From the NCBI GenBank assembly GCA_964521075.1, contig CAZFPI010000065.1, positions 1-15,436 of the forward strand: a stretch of DNA of 15,436 bases, given 5' to 3'. Origin of the DNA: Sterolibacterium sp964521075 (GTDB lineage Bacteria; Pseudomonadota; Gammaproteobacteria; Burkholderiales; Rhodocyclaceae). A program made the translations under genes and the position numbers. Positions 1-6,208 of the stretch are shown here, one piece after another; positions within the stretch are counted from its first letter, which is position 1, and the number at the start of each line of letters is the position of its first letter. The notes below the pieces were generated by a model. It saw only the letters and a list, made by a program, of their open reading frames with translations, made no database searches and was not told the origin of the DNA.

Positions 1-53
1 CTGCGACCTTCGGGTTATGAGCCCGACGAGCTGCCAGACTGCTCCACCCCGCG
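1..53 (-). tRNA. Initiator tRNA-fMet (CAT), 3' part outside the window
   Basis: Read on the minus strand from 53, the sequence begins CGCGGGGTGGAGCAG, the standard start of bacterial initiator tRNA, in which C1 does not pair with position 72. A D-arm follows, then an anticodon stem with three consecutive G-C pairs (GGG CTCATAA CCC) around anticodon CAT at 19-17. The three G-C pairs and the unpaired C1 separate the initiator from elongator tRNA-Met. The visible part stops in the variable region, so the T arm and acceptor 3' end lie beyond base 1. In many proteobacteria an initiator tRNA stands upstream of rimP-nusA-infB, but whether that holds here cannot be seen. Confidence 0.93.
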
Positions 54-66
54 TCAGAGAAATGCA

Positions 67-72
67 ATTATA
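67..72 (-). promoter_or_regulatory. -10 element of the tRNA-fMet promoter
   Basis: The minus strand reads a perfect TATAAT here, 13 bases before the tRNA 5' end, which puts a transcription start a few bases upstream of the mature tRNA. The -35 region is poor: CATGCA at 17-base spacing, or TTCATG at 19. A strong -10 with a weak -35 still fits a stable-RNA promoter. Confidence 0.7.
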
Positions 73-75
73 CAC

Positions 76-103
76 AAAAAATCGAAAGTTGCATGAATTT
101 CGA
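76..103 (-). terminator. Possible weak terminator of ppk1
   Basis: On the minus strand TCGAAA (103-98) pairs with TTTCGA (87-82), and two further A-T pairs inside a one-base bulge are possible. A run of six T (81-76) follows directly. It lies about 50 bases past the ppk1 stop and overlaps the -35/spacer region of the tRNA-fMet promoter. The stem has only two G-C pairs, so it would be weak. Confidence 0.35.
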
Positions 104-151
104 AGGTTTTGAGCAATTCTGGGTTCTGGGCGAGGTATTTGGGGGGGCTGA

Positions 152-2239
152 TTAGTCGGCGCGCCCCTGGCAGCTTGTTGCCAGGGTGGTCAGCAAGGTT
201 TGCTGGGCGCAGCAAGGGCTGCGGCGCGAGGGTTTGAGGGTGTAGCGTCCATCGCTGCCCATTTCCCAGGCCTGGGTGTTGTCGGTGAGGTAGGGCTTGA
301 GCCCTTCTTTCATGATGCGTCGCTTGAGTTTCGGGTCGAGGATGGGGAAGGCAATTTCGATGCGGCGGAAAACGTTGCGATCCATCCAGTCGGCACTGGA
401 AAGGTATATTTTTTCCTCGCCGTCGGCGTGGAAGTGGAAGATGCGCGTGTGTTCGAGAAAGCGGCCGATGACCGAGCGCAGACGAATGTTTTCCGATAAT
501 CCTTCAACGCCGGGGCGCAGGGTGCAGACACCCCGCACGATCAGGTCCACCCTGACGCCGGCCTGTGAGGCTTCGTAGAGGGCTTCGATGATGGCGGGTT
601 CGACGAGGGCGTTCATCTTGGCGATGATGAGGGCCTTGCGGCCTGCGCGCGCTGCGAGGGTTTCTGCCTGGATGGCGGCCAGCACGCTTGTGTGCAGTGT
701 GAACGGGGCTTGCCAGAGATGCTTGAGTGCGTTTGCCTTGCCCAGTCCGGTCAGTTGCTTGAAGACTTCGTTGACGTCTTCGTTGATTTCGTCGTGACAG
801 GTAAACAGGCCGAAGTCGGTATAGAAGCGGGAAGTGCGCGGGTGGTAGTTTCCCGTGCCAAGGTGGCAATAACGACGGTAACCGCCATCTTCGCGCCGCA
901 GAACCTGCAGCATCTTGGCATGGGTTTTGTAGCCGAAGACGCCGTAGACGACATGGACGCCGACTTCTTCGAGGCGGGTGGCGATGTCGAGGTTGGCTTC
1001 TTCGTCAAAGCGGGCCATGAGCTCGACGACGACGGTGACTTCCTTGCCTTGTCGCGCGGCACGAAGGAGGTGCTCCATCAGGACGGAGCCAGTGCCGGTA
1101 CGATAGACCGTCATGCGGATGGCCACGACCAGGGGGTCGTCGGCGGCTTGCTGGAGAAACTGGATGACGGGGGTGAATGACTGGAAGGGCAGGTGCAGGA
1201 GGATGTCCTGTTTTTTTATGCTGGCGAAAATGTCGAACCGTTTGGCCAGTACCTTCGGCAGGTTGGGCTGGAATACAGGGAATTTCAGCTCCGGGCGGTC
1301 GATCATGTCGGGTACGGCATTCAGGCGTACCAGATTGACGATGCCGGGAACGCGGTAGAGATCCGGGGGGGCAAGATTGAATTGCTGCAAGAGGAAATCG
1401 GCAATGACTTCGGGGCAGTTGTCGGCGACTTCAAGGCGGACGGCATCGCCGAAATGACGTTGTGGCAATTCTCCCTGGACGGCGGTCCGGAGATTTTTGA
1501 TTTCTTCGTCATCCACGAAGAGGTCAGAATTCCGGGTGACGCGGAACTGGTGGCAGCCGAGTACTTCCATGCCGGAAAAGAGCTCGCCGACGTGCTGATG
1601 CAGCATCGACGACAGAAAGACGAAGCCGTGATCGACTCCGGTTAGCTCCGTCGGGAGCTGGATGACGCGGGGCAGGGCGCGGGGAGCCTGAACGATGGCA
1701 GCACCGGAGTTTCGCCCAAAGGCATCGGGCCCGCCAAGCTCGACGGCAAAATTGAGGCTTTTGTTGAGGACGCGCGGGAAAGGATGGGCGGGGTCGAGGC
1801 CGATGGGTGTCAGGAGCGGCATGACTTCGCGCACGAAATAGGCGCGGATCCATTCGGCCTGTTCGGGTGTCCATAAGCTGCGGCGGATGAACTGTATGCC
1901 TTCGTGCGCCAGGGCCGGCAGGATGTCGTTGTTGAGCAGGGCGTACTGGTCTGCGATCAGGGCGTGGGCTTCGAGCCCGATGCGTTGCAGGACATCTGCG
2001 GGGGGCAGGCCGTCCGTGTCGGGAATCGGGCTACCCAGTTTGATCTGTTCTTTGAGGCCGGCGACACGGACTTCAAAGAATTCGTCGAGGTTGCTGGAGA
2101 CGATGCAGATGAAGCGAAGCCGCTCCAGCAAGGGCATGCTGGCGTCGATGGCCTGGGCGAGGACGCGCCGGTTGAAGGCAAGAACGGCGAGTTCGCGGTT
2201 GAGGAAGTGTTCTGAGGGGAGGGTAGGGCCGGGGGGCAT
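152..2239 (-). CDS. ppk: Polyphosphate kinase 1
   Basis: Cytoplasmic or membrane-associated enzyme that reversibly transfers the gamma-phosphate of ATP onto inorganic polyphosphate. The 695 residues match the usual PPK1 length. The N-terminal domain opens with FLNRELAVLAFNRRVL. The two C-terminal phospholipase-D-like domains are present: GYKTHAKMLQV places the autophosphorylated histidine at H440 (E. coli H435), and LEHTRIFHF carries the second conserved histidine, H597 (E. coli H592). The motifs YRTGTGS and SSADWMDRN are also intact. The ATG at 2239 is the only reasonable start, because an in-frame TGA lies two codons upstream; no good Shine-Dalgarno is visible. The gene is last in a colinear set after the diguanylate cyclase gene (86-base gap), and that gap carries a Pho box. 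The C-terminal 25 residues (Ser/Thr/Gln-rich, CC motif) go beyond the conserved core. Confidence 0.97.
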   Translation of the reverse strand: MPPGPTLPSEHFLNRELAVLAFNRRVLAQAIDASMPLLERLRFICIVSSNLDEFFEVRVAGLKEQIKLGSPIPDTDGLPPADVLQRIGLEAHALIADQYALLNNDILPALAHEGIQFIRRSLWTPEQAEWIRAYFVREVMPLLTPIGLDPAHPFPRVLNKSLNFAVELGGPDAFGRNSGAAIVQAPRALPRVIQLPTELTGVDHGFVFLSSMLHQHVGELFSGMEVLGCHQFRVTRNSDLFVDDEEIKNLRTAVQGELPQRHFGDAVRLEVADNCPEVIADFLLQQFNLAPPDLYRVPGIVNLVRLNAVPDMIDRPELKFPVFQPNLPKVLAKRFDIFASIKKQDILLHLPFQSFTPVIQFLQQAADDPLVVAIRMTVYRTGTGSVLMEHLLRAARQGKEVTVVVELMARFDEEANLDIATRLEEVGVHVVYGVFGYKTHAKMLQVLRREDGGYRRYCHLGTGNYHPRTSRFYTDFGLFTCHDEINEDVNEVFKQLTGLGKANALKHLWQAPFTLHTSVLAAIQAETLAARAGRKALIIAKMNALVEPAIIEALYEASQAGVRVDLIVRGVCTLRPGVEGLSENIRLRSVIGRFLEHTRIFHFHADGEEKIYLSSADWMDRNVFRRIEIAFPILDPKLKRRIMKEGLKPYLTDNTQAWEMGSDGRYTLKPSRRSPCCAQQTLLTTLATSCQGRAD
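165..186 (-). other. 8-bp hairpin inside the last codons of ppk1
   Basis: CCCTGGCA (165-172) and TGCCAGGG (179-186) form a perfect 8-base-pair inverted repeat with a 6-base loop, within the final ten or so codons of ppk1. No T-run follows in the direction of transcription, so it is not a classic intrinsic terminator. It could protect the 3' end of the mRNA or be chance. Confidence 0.35.
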
Positions 2240-2279
2240 GGATTCAGGGGGTTTGCGTAAAGTTCATCAGGCAGCCTGC

Positions 2280-2313
2280 AGTTTGCAGCGGAAAGGTGAC
2301 AGGCGTGTGACAG
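2280..2313 (-). promoter_or_regulatory. Pho box and putative -10 upstream of ppk1
   Basis: On the minus strand two identical 7-mers CTGTCAC (2313-2307 and 2302-2296) are separated by four bases (ACGC), giving the 11-base period of a PhoB binding site. The E. coli consensus is CTGTCAT repeated at that spacing. Ten bases after the second repeat is CAAACT (2285-2280), which matches three of six -10 positions and lies at the same distance as the -10 of the E. coli pstS promoter. As expected for PhoB-activated promoters there is no -35 box apart from the Pho box. Transcription would start about 30 bases before the ppk1 ATG. PhoB control is inferred from the motif only. Confidence 0.72.
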
Positions 2314-2325
2314 TTTCCCAGAATC

Positions 2326-4065
2326 TCAGCTGCGTGCGAGACCTTCGGAGGGCCTGTGGGTTTTTTCGGCATCTTCGGAGCCATCAAAAATGCGATAGTC
2401 ATTTCGCCCGGCTTCTTTGACAGCATACAGGGCCAGATCGGCCTGTTTGATGATCTGGGCTTTTTTCACGCCTGATTCGCTGGCCAGGGCCACGCCGATG
2501 CTCGCGCCGACGCTGGTTTGCTGGCCGTTGGGAAGGGTGACGGGGCGGGTGATGTTGCTGATGAGCGTTTTCGCCAGACGTTCGGCGACGGTTTTCTGGG
2601 CGATGAAGGGGAGCAAAACGACGAATTCGTCACCGCCAAGGCGCGCGGCGAAGTCGGATTTCCGGATGGATTGTTCGATGTGCCGTGCGACGTGAATCAG
2701 GATGGCATCACCTGCATCGTGACCATGGGTGTCGTTGACTGCCTTGAAGCGGTCAAGGTCGATCATCATCAGCGTGAAGTGACGGTCCGGGTCGTCCTTG
2801 CAGGCCTGGATCAGTTGGTCGATCTGGCGGTCGAAGCCCAGGCGGTTGCCCAGCCCTGTGAGGGGGTCGGTCAGGGCGAGTTTGTTGGCGTGAGCTTCAC
2901 GCTGTTTGGTTTCCGTGATGTCGTTGATGACGCCCTGAATGCGATCGTCTTCGGTCGGGGTGAGGATGATGCTGACCCAGCGCGGGTTGCTCTCGTTTTC
3001 CGAGAGTATCAGTTCGCTTTCGCAGGTGTGCCGTTCGGCCAGGCAGGTGTCGATCAGGGCGCGGATGCGGTCGGCCTGTGTGCCGAGCATGTCCGGCAGG
3101 GGGGTATGGTCGATACAGTTCGTGTCCTGGGGGTTGCACTCATGCTGGCAGATCAGGCGGCAGAAGGCCGGGTTGTGGGATTCCAGCGTGCCGTGGCGAT
3201 CGATAATGAACAGGCCGGTTTCCGCATTTTCAAAAATTGTCCGGAAGCGTTTTTCTTCGATTTCACGCTGCTGGCGAAGTTCGCGTTCGCTCATCAGGCC
3301 TTGAACCAGCCGGTCGGTCAGTGCGTTGATGTCGCGAACCATGTGGCCGATTTCGGTGTTCTGGTGGCCTTGGGGGAAGGCCAGTTTTTCGCCGTCGATG
3401 GCCGACATGGTGTCGAGCCGCTTCGAAATCTGGTGGATGGGGTGGCCAATGTAGCCAATGGCGATCAGGCCAACCACGATGATGATGGCTGCAGTCTGCA
3501 GAATGAGGATCAGCCGGATGTAGTCCATGGCCTCGCTGACCTGATGGTTGATGGAGGCCTGGTTGCGAAGAACAATGATTTTGCCGACGGGTGTGTCTTG
3601 TTTGAACGGGGAATAGAGGGTGCGAATCGTCGCATCGGGCGGATAGCCCGAGTCCGGTAGCGTCGCCGGGTGGGTTGCTGCCGGGGAGGGGGGCTGGCCT
3701 GGGGCGGCGGGAGTGGCGGGGTCTTGCCGGGTGAGCGAGGTGCGGTCAAGGTCGGTGAGTACACCGTTTTCATTGGTGATGATGACCCGCTTGACATCGC
3801 CATTCATCAGCAAGCCTTTGGCAACTTCGTCGGCCAGGGAACGGTCGCCGAGAAAGCTGGCGATTTTTGCGGTGTTCTCGACTGTCTTGACGAGTTCGAC
3901 GAGGCGGTCGTTCAGGGATTTCTGGACGCGGGGCTCGACCTGGTTGGTGATGACGGCGAGCAGGAGATAGCCGACCAGGCTCGATAGCAGGAGTACCAGC
4001 AGGGTGCTTCGCAGCACGATGCTGGAGTGAAATCGCTGGAGCATTCCGGTGGGTTGATTTGTCAT
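2326..4065 (-). CDS. Membrane diguanylate cyclase (periplasmic sensor-HAMP-PAS-GGDEF)
   Basis: Predicted inner-membrane enzyme that makes c-di-GMP from two GTP, 579 residues from the chosen start. Order of parts: transmembrane helix about 15-40, periplasmic sensor about 41-181 with a Pro/Ala-rich stretch near 115-140, second helix about 182-206, HAMP about 207-258, PAS about 273-388, GGDEF about 396-563. The active site is an intact GGDEF (477-481), and RKSD (468-471) five residues before it is a proper RxxD inhibitory I-site, so product feedback is likely. DPLTGLGNR starts the domain. There is no EAL domain. The PAS domain is unusually cysteine-rich (C302, C306, C310, C317, C341, C348). The reading frame is open upstream to 4251, but that would overlap the barrel gene by about 130 bases and precede the membrane anchor with an untypical leader; MTNQPTGMLQ at 4065 is preferred. 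A GAAAGA about 9 bases upstream may be the ribosome site. It lies 56 bases behind the barrel gene. Confidence 0.93.
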   Translation of the reverse strand: MTNQPTGMLQRFHSSIVLRSTLLVLLLSSLVGYLLLAVITNQVEPRVQKSLNDRLVELVKTVENTAKIASFLGDRSLADEVAKGLLMNGDVKRVIITNENGVLTDLDRTSLTRQDPATPAAPGQPPSPAATHPATLPDSGYPPDATIRTLYSPFKQDTPVGKIIVLRNQASINHQVSEAMDYIRLILILQTAAIIIVVGLIAIGYIGHPIHQISKRLDTMSAIDGEKLAFPQGHQNTEIGHMVRDINALTDRLVQGLMSERELRQQREIEEKRFRTIFENAETGLFIIDRHGTLESHNPAFCRLICQHECNPQDTNCIDHTPLPDMLGTQADRIRALIDTCLAERHTCESELILSENESNPRWVSIILTPTEDDRIQGVINDITETKQREAHANKLALTDPLTGLGNRLGFDRQIDQLIQACKDDPDRHFTLMMIDLDRFKAVNDTHGHDAGDAILIHVARHIEQSIRKSDFAARLGGDEFVVLLPFIAQKTVAERLAKTLISNITRPVTLPNGQQTSVGASIGVALASESGVKKAQIIKQADLALYAVKEAGRNDYRIFDGSEDAEKTHRPSEGLARS

Positions 4066-4121
4066 CCGGTGCTGTCTTTCATCGGTGTCCGTGCATGTTG
4101 GCGGGGGATTGCCGCAGGCCG

Positions 4122-5519
4122 TCAGAAAATGAAATCGAGTGTCGCGCTGTAGGTTTGTGCCCGTCCATTCCAGTTCACAGGGACAGTGGGCCAAAGTAGC
4201 GGCGGGGCGCAGGCGGGGGTGCTGCCCAGAGGCAGGGCAACCGGGGAGCAATCCTTGTTGCGGGTGAAGTCGGCCTGGAATTTCAGGGCGATGGTGTCGG
4301 AGTACTCGTAACGCATGCCGAGGGAGTAGGTTGTCTGCGTGGTGAGGGGGGATTGCAGCGCGAAGGTGGTGACACTGACGAGGCCGGCAGATGCGCCTAG
4401 CCGTTGAAGCTCGCTGGCGCGGTCGCTCATTTTCGAGCGGATCGTGGAGACGAGCGCGTAGGGCGTTATCCGGTCGATGCGGTAGCCGACGGCAGCGTAG
4501 CCGGATTTGTAGTTCGGAAACAGCAGGGAGTCTCCCTTGATGCGGCTTGCTGCCATCTGCATTTGCAACGGGCCATCCTCGTAGGCCATTGCGATGCTGT
4601 CAAAAGTAATTTTCTTTCCTGCGACGCCGGAGTCTTCGACGAAGCGGAGCGCGGCGTTGCCCAGCAGGGGGTTGGGGGCAATGCCCCGCGCAGGGTCACC
4701 GGCAAGGGCGCTGGCACCTTCGGCGGCAATGTAGCCTCTCAGGTTGAAGCTGCCGGGCGGGAAGGATTTTTGATGCTTCATCTGGGCATGGCCCAGACGG
4801 AGCAGCCAGTGGTCATCCTGGTATTCGATGTGGCCACCGGTCATGCGCGAGCCGCCGAGGTCGTCTATGGAGCCAATCGGGCCTGTTGTGATGTTGTCGG
4901 CCCACTGGTGCTGGCCCATCATCGAGGTGACTTTCTGGCGACTCAGGCCCGTATAGAGTTTGAAGCGTCCGACGCCACGGCCAAGCGGGGTTCGCAGGAC
5001 GATGTCGCTGCCGTCTATGAAGGGGACAAACAGCGCGCCGAAGTGTTCAAGCGGAGGGTGGGTCCAGAGGTAGGAATAGCCGACATCGCGGGAGTCGGCA
5101 AACAGGAAAGTGTCGAAACCGACGCGCCCGGCGCGAAGTTCCAGGAAATCGTTAGGGGTGTATTTGATGAAACCCCAGGTGACTTCGGGGTCGAAATTAT
5201 TGTCGCTGCCGTAGCGCGAGACGACCTGGGCGGTGGCTTCGAGGTTTTCGGTGAGGTTCATGCTGGCCTGAACGCCGAGGCGAGTGTTCTGGGCCCAGGA
5301 AATCCCCTGGTTGTCAGCCCCTTGTAGTTGCATCATGTCGCGGACGACAGCCGCCCCGCCACCCCGGACGTGGACCGCTCCCAGTGTGCCAAAGCCGCTG
5401 AAATTGATACGCGGCTCCTCGGTTGTTTCTTCCTGGGCATGGGCGTACAGGCTGGTGGCGAGGCCCAGGCCCAGGCTGAAGAGTGCCGCGATGGTTTGTC
5501 GGAGAAGAGGGCGTGTCAT
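4122..5519 (-). CDS. Outer-membrane beta-barrel protein, porin-like
   Basis: 465 residues from ATG 5519. A clear Sec signal peptide (MTRPLLRQ, hydrophobic core, likely cleavage AHA|QE after residue 28) leads into a mature chain of alternating polar and aromatic segments typical of a transmembrane barrel: INFSGFGTLGAV near the start, then TWGFIKYTPNDFLELRAGRVG. It ends in phenylalanine (SATLDFIF), the usual barrel-assembly signal. The family could not be named with certainty; it resembles the porin-like proteins that often stand beside small PstS-like proteins. The frame is open upstream to 5681, but the signal peptide fixes the start at 5519. No Shine-Dalgarno is evident. It lies 52 bases behind the binding-protein gene and 56 ahead of the cyclase gene, so co-transcription is likely. 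An anion channel role is a guess from the neighbours. Confidence 0.85.
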   Translation of the reverse strand: MTRPLLRQTIAALFSLGLGLATSLYAHAQEETTEEPRINFSGFGTLGAVHVRGGGAAVVRDMMQLQGADNQGISWAQNTRLGVQASMNLTENLEATAQVVSRYGSDNNFDPEVTWGFIKYTPNDFLELRAGRVGFDTFLFADSRDVGYSYLWTHPPLEHFGALFVPFIDGSDIVLRTPLGRGVGRFKLYTGLSRQKVTSMMGQHQWADNITTGPIGSIDDLGGSRMTGGHIEYQDDHWLLRLGHAQMKHQKSFPPGSFNLRGYIAAEGASALAGDPARGIAPNPLLGNAALRFVEDSGVAGKKITFDSIAMAYEDGPLQMQMAASRIKGDSLLFPNYKSGYAAVGYRIDRITPYALVSTIRSKMSDRASELQRLGASAGLVSVTTFALQSPLTTQTTYSLGMRYEYSDTIALKFQADFTRNKDCSPVALPLGSTPACAPPLLWPTVPVNWNGRAQTYSATLDFIF

Positions 5520-5571
5520 GAAACCGGAGGAATTCGCGTGAATGTTTGGGTGGGAGGGGTGCGGGCCGTCA

Positions 5572-6024
5572 TCAGGGTTCGGAAAGATCGAGCACGATGC
5601 GAACACGTTTGTCGACGGATGCTTTGGGCACATAGCCGATCGCTCCTTTATTGCTGCCGACGATTTCCAGGACTTCGGCACTGTTATCGGCCTGCCTGGG
5701 CGGAGAGCCCTGGCCAGAGAAGATCAGACGGGCCCAGTAGGAATTTATCTCTGGGAGGCCCTTGTGGGTGATTTCGCCATAAAACCTGGCCTTGGCAGGA
5801 TTGCTGGCGGCCTGATCGATCGGCAGGGCCGTGATGCCGGAAGGGAGTTTTTTGCTGCGGCCCATGTAGATGGCGGTGACTTCTTCGCGGGAGAGCCGTT
5901 CGATGCCGCTGGCAGGGTTGGCCACGATGACAAGATCAGCCGCTGCATGCGCCACGCCCTGGCTGGCGAATATGCCATGCGCCAGCAGGAAAGAGCCGAT
6001 GAGGATGCGACGGTTCTGTTTCAT
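5572..6024 (-). CDS. Small PstS-like periplasmic substrate-binding protein
   Basis: 150 residues from ATG 6024, with a signal peptide (MKQNRRILIG, hydrophobic core, likely cleavage AHA|AAD after residue 27). The mature part carries features of the short PstS-like family: DLVIVANP at the first strand, IERLSREEVTAIYMGR, a Q/R/F segment near 71-82, and a C-terminal VGSNKGAIGYVP. At about 120 mature residues it is much shorter than transport PstS (about 320), keeping roughly one lobe, and no pstC, pstA or pstB lies nearby. It is therefore more likely a sensor or accessory binding protein than part of an ABC importer. It is first in the colinear set with the barrel and cyclase genes. The frame is open to 6123, but the signal peptide favours 6024. 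Phosphate as ligand is inferred from the family. Confidence 0.85.
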   Translation of the reverse strand: MKQNRRILIGSFLLAHGIFASQGVAHAAADLVIVANPASGIERLSREEVTAIYMGRSKKLPSGITALPIDQAASNPAKARFYGEITHKGLPEINSYWARLIFSGQGSPPRQADNSAEVLEIVGSNKGAIGYVPKASVDKRVRIVLDLSEP

Positions 6025-6088
6025 GTGGGCAGGAGGCGGGGCAGAAAGAGTTGGGTTATGCAGAAGGCTATAGGGATAGTCCAAGGAA

Positions 6089-6117
6089 ATTATGACACGT
6101 TCTTGATGGATTGTGCC
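6089..6117 (-). promoter_or_regulatory. Likely promoter of the binding-protein operon
   Basis: The minus strand has an extended -10, TGTCATAAT (6097-6089), whose hexamer CATAAT matches five of six consensus bases. A weak -35, GGCACA (6117-6112), lies at 17-base spacing. The start of transcription would be about 60 bases before the ATG at 6024. The extended TG motif could compensate for the weak -35. Confidence 0.5.
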
Positions 6118-6144
6118 TGCCATGGGCAGTCTGTTGTTTTTTTG

Positions 6145-6173
6145 TTGACTGTTGTGATAAACAAATGTTTAAT
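6145..6173 (+). promoter_or_regulatory. Sigma-70 promoter of the TetR regulator gene
   Basis: TTGACT (6145-6150) and TTTAAT (6168-6173) each match five of six consensus bases and are separated by exactly 17 bases. The start of transcription would be near 6180, leaving a leader of about 30 bases before the ATG at 6209. Confidence 0.65.
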
Positions 6174-6187
6174 GTTCTAAACGTTTA
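6158..6187. promoter_or_regulatory. Palindromic operator candidates overlapping the TetR promoter
   Basis: TAAAC-AAAT-GTTTA (6158-6171) is an inverted repeat with a 4-base spacer that overlaps the -10. TAAACGTTTA (6178-6187) is a perfect 10-base palindrome at the expected transcription start. The TAAAC half-sites are 20 bases apart, about two helix turns. The geometry resembles operators of TetR-type fatty-acid regulators such as PsrA (CAAAC-N2-4-GTTTG). Autorepression by the adjacent TetR protein is the simplest reading. Confidence 0.55.
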
Positions 6188-6208
6188 CTTATCTTGTTGT
6201 TTTTCTGT

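Noticed and set aside
165..186. Intrinsic terminator at the very end of ppk1
   Set aside because: The hairpin is good, but the following bases are GC-rich with a C-run and no T-run. It is kept only as a structural feature.
2518..3660. Long plus-strand open frame (380 codons) opposite the diguanylate cyclase
   Set aside because: Its translation has no recognisable domain, it lies fully antisense to a gene with intact catalytic motifs, and such frames are expected from GC-rich codon bias. The 307-codon frame at 4404-5327 and the 211-codon frame at 12620-13255 were rejected for the same reasons.
6084..6097. Possible Pho box (GTGTCAT) upstream of the binding-protein gene
   Set aside because: Only one half-site resembles the consensus; the expected second repeat 11 bases on (TCCTTGG) does not match, and the half-site overlaps the -10.
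6117..6129. Inverted repeat CTGCC-ATG-GGCAG in the divergent region
   Set aside because: Arms are only five bases and do not extend, so chance is as likely as a regulatory site.
5522..6180. Plus-strand frame at 5542-6180 preceded by a GGAGGAA sequence
   Set aside because: The Shine-Dalgarno-like bases are a coincidence of the opposite-strand leader. The protein has no known features and lies over the signal-peptide-bearing PstS-like gene.
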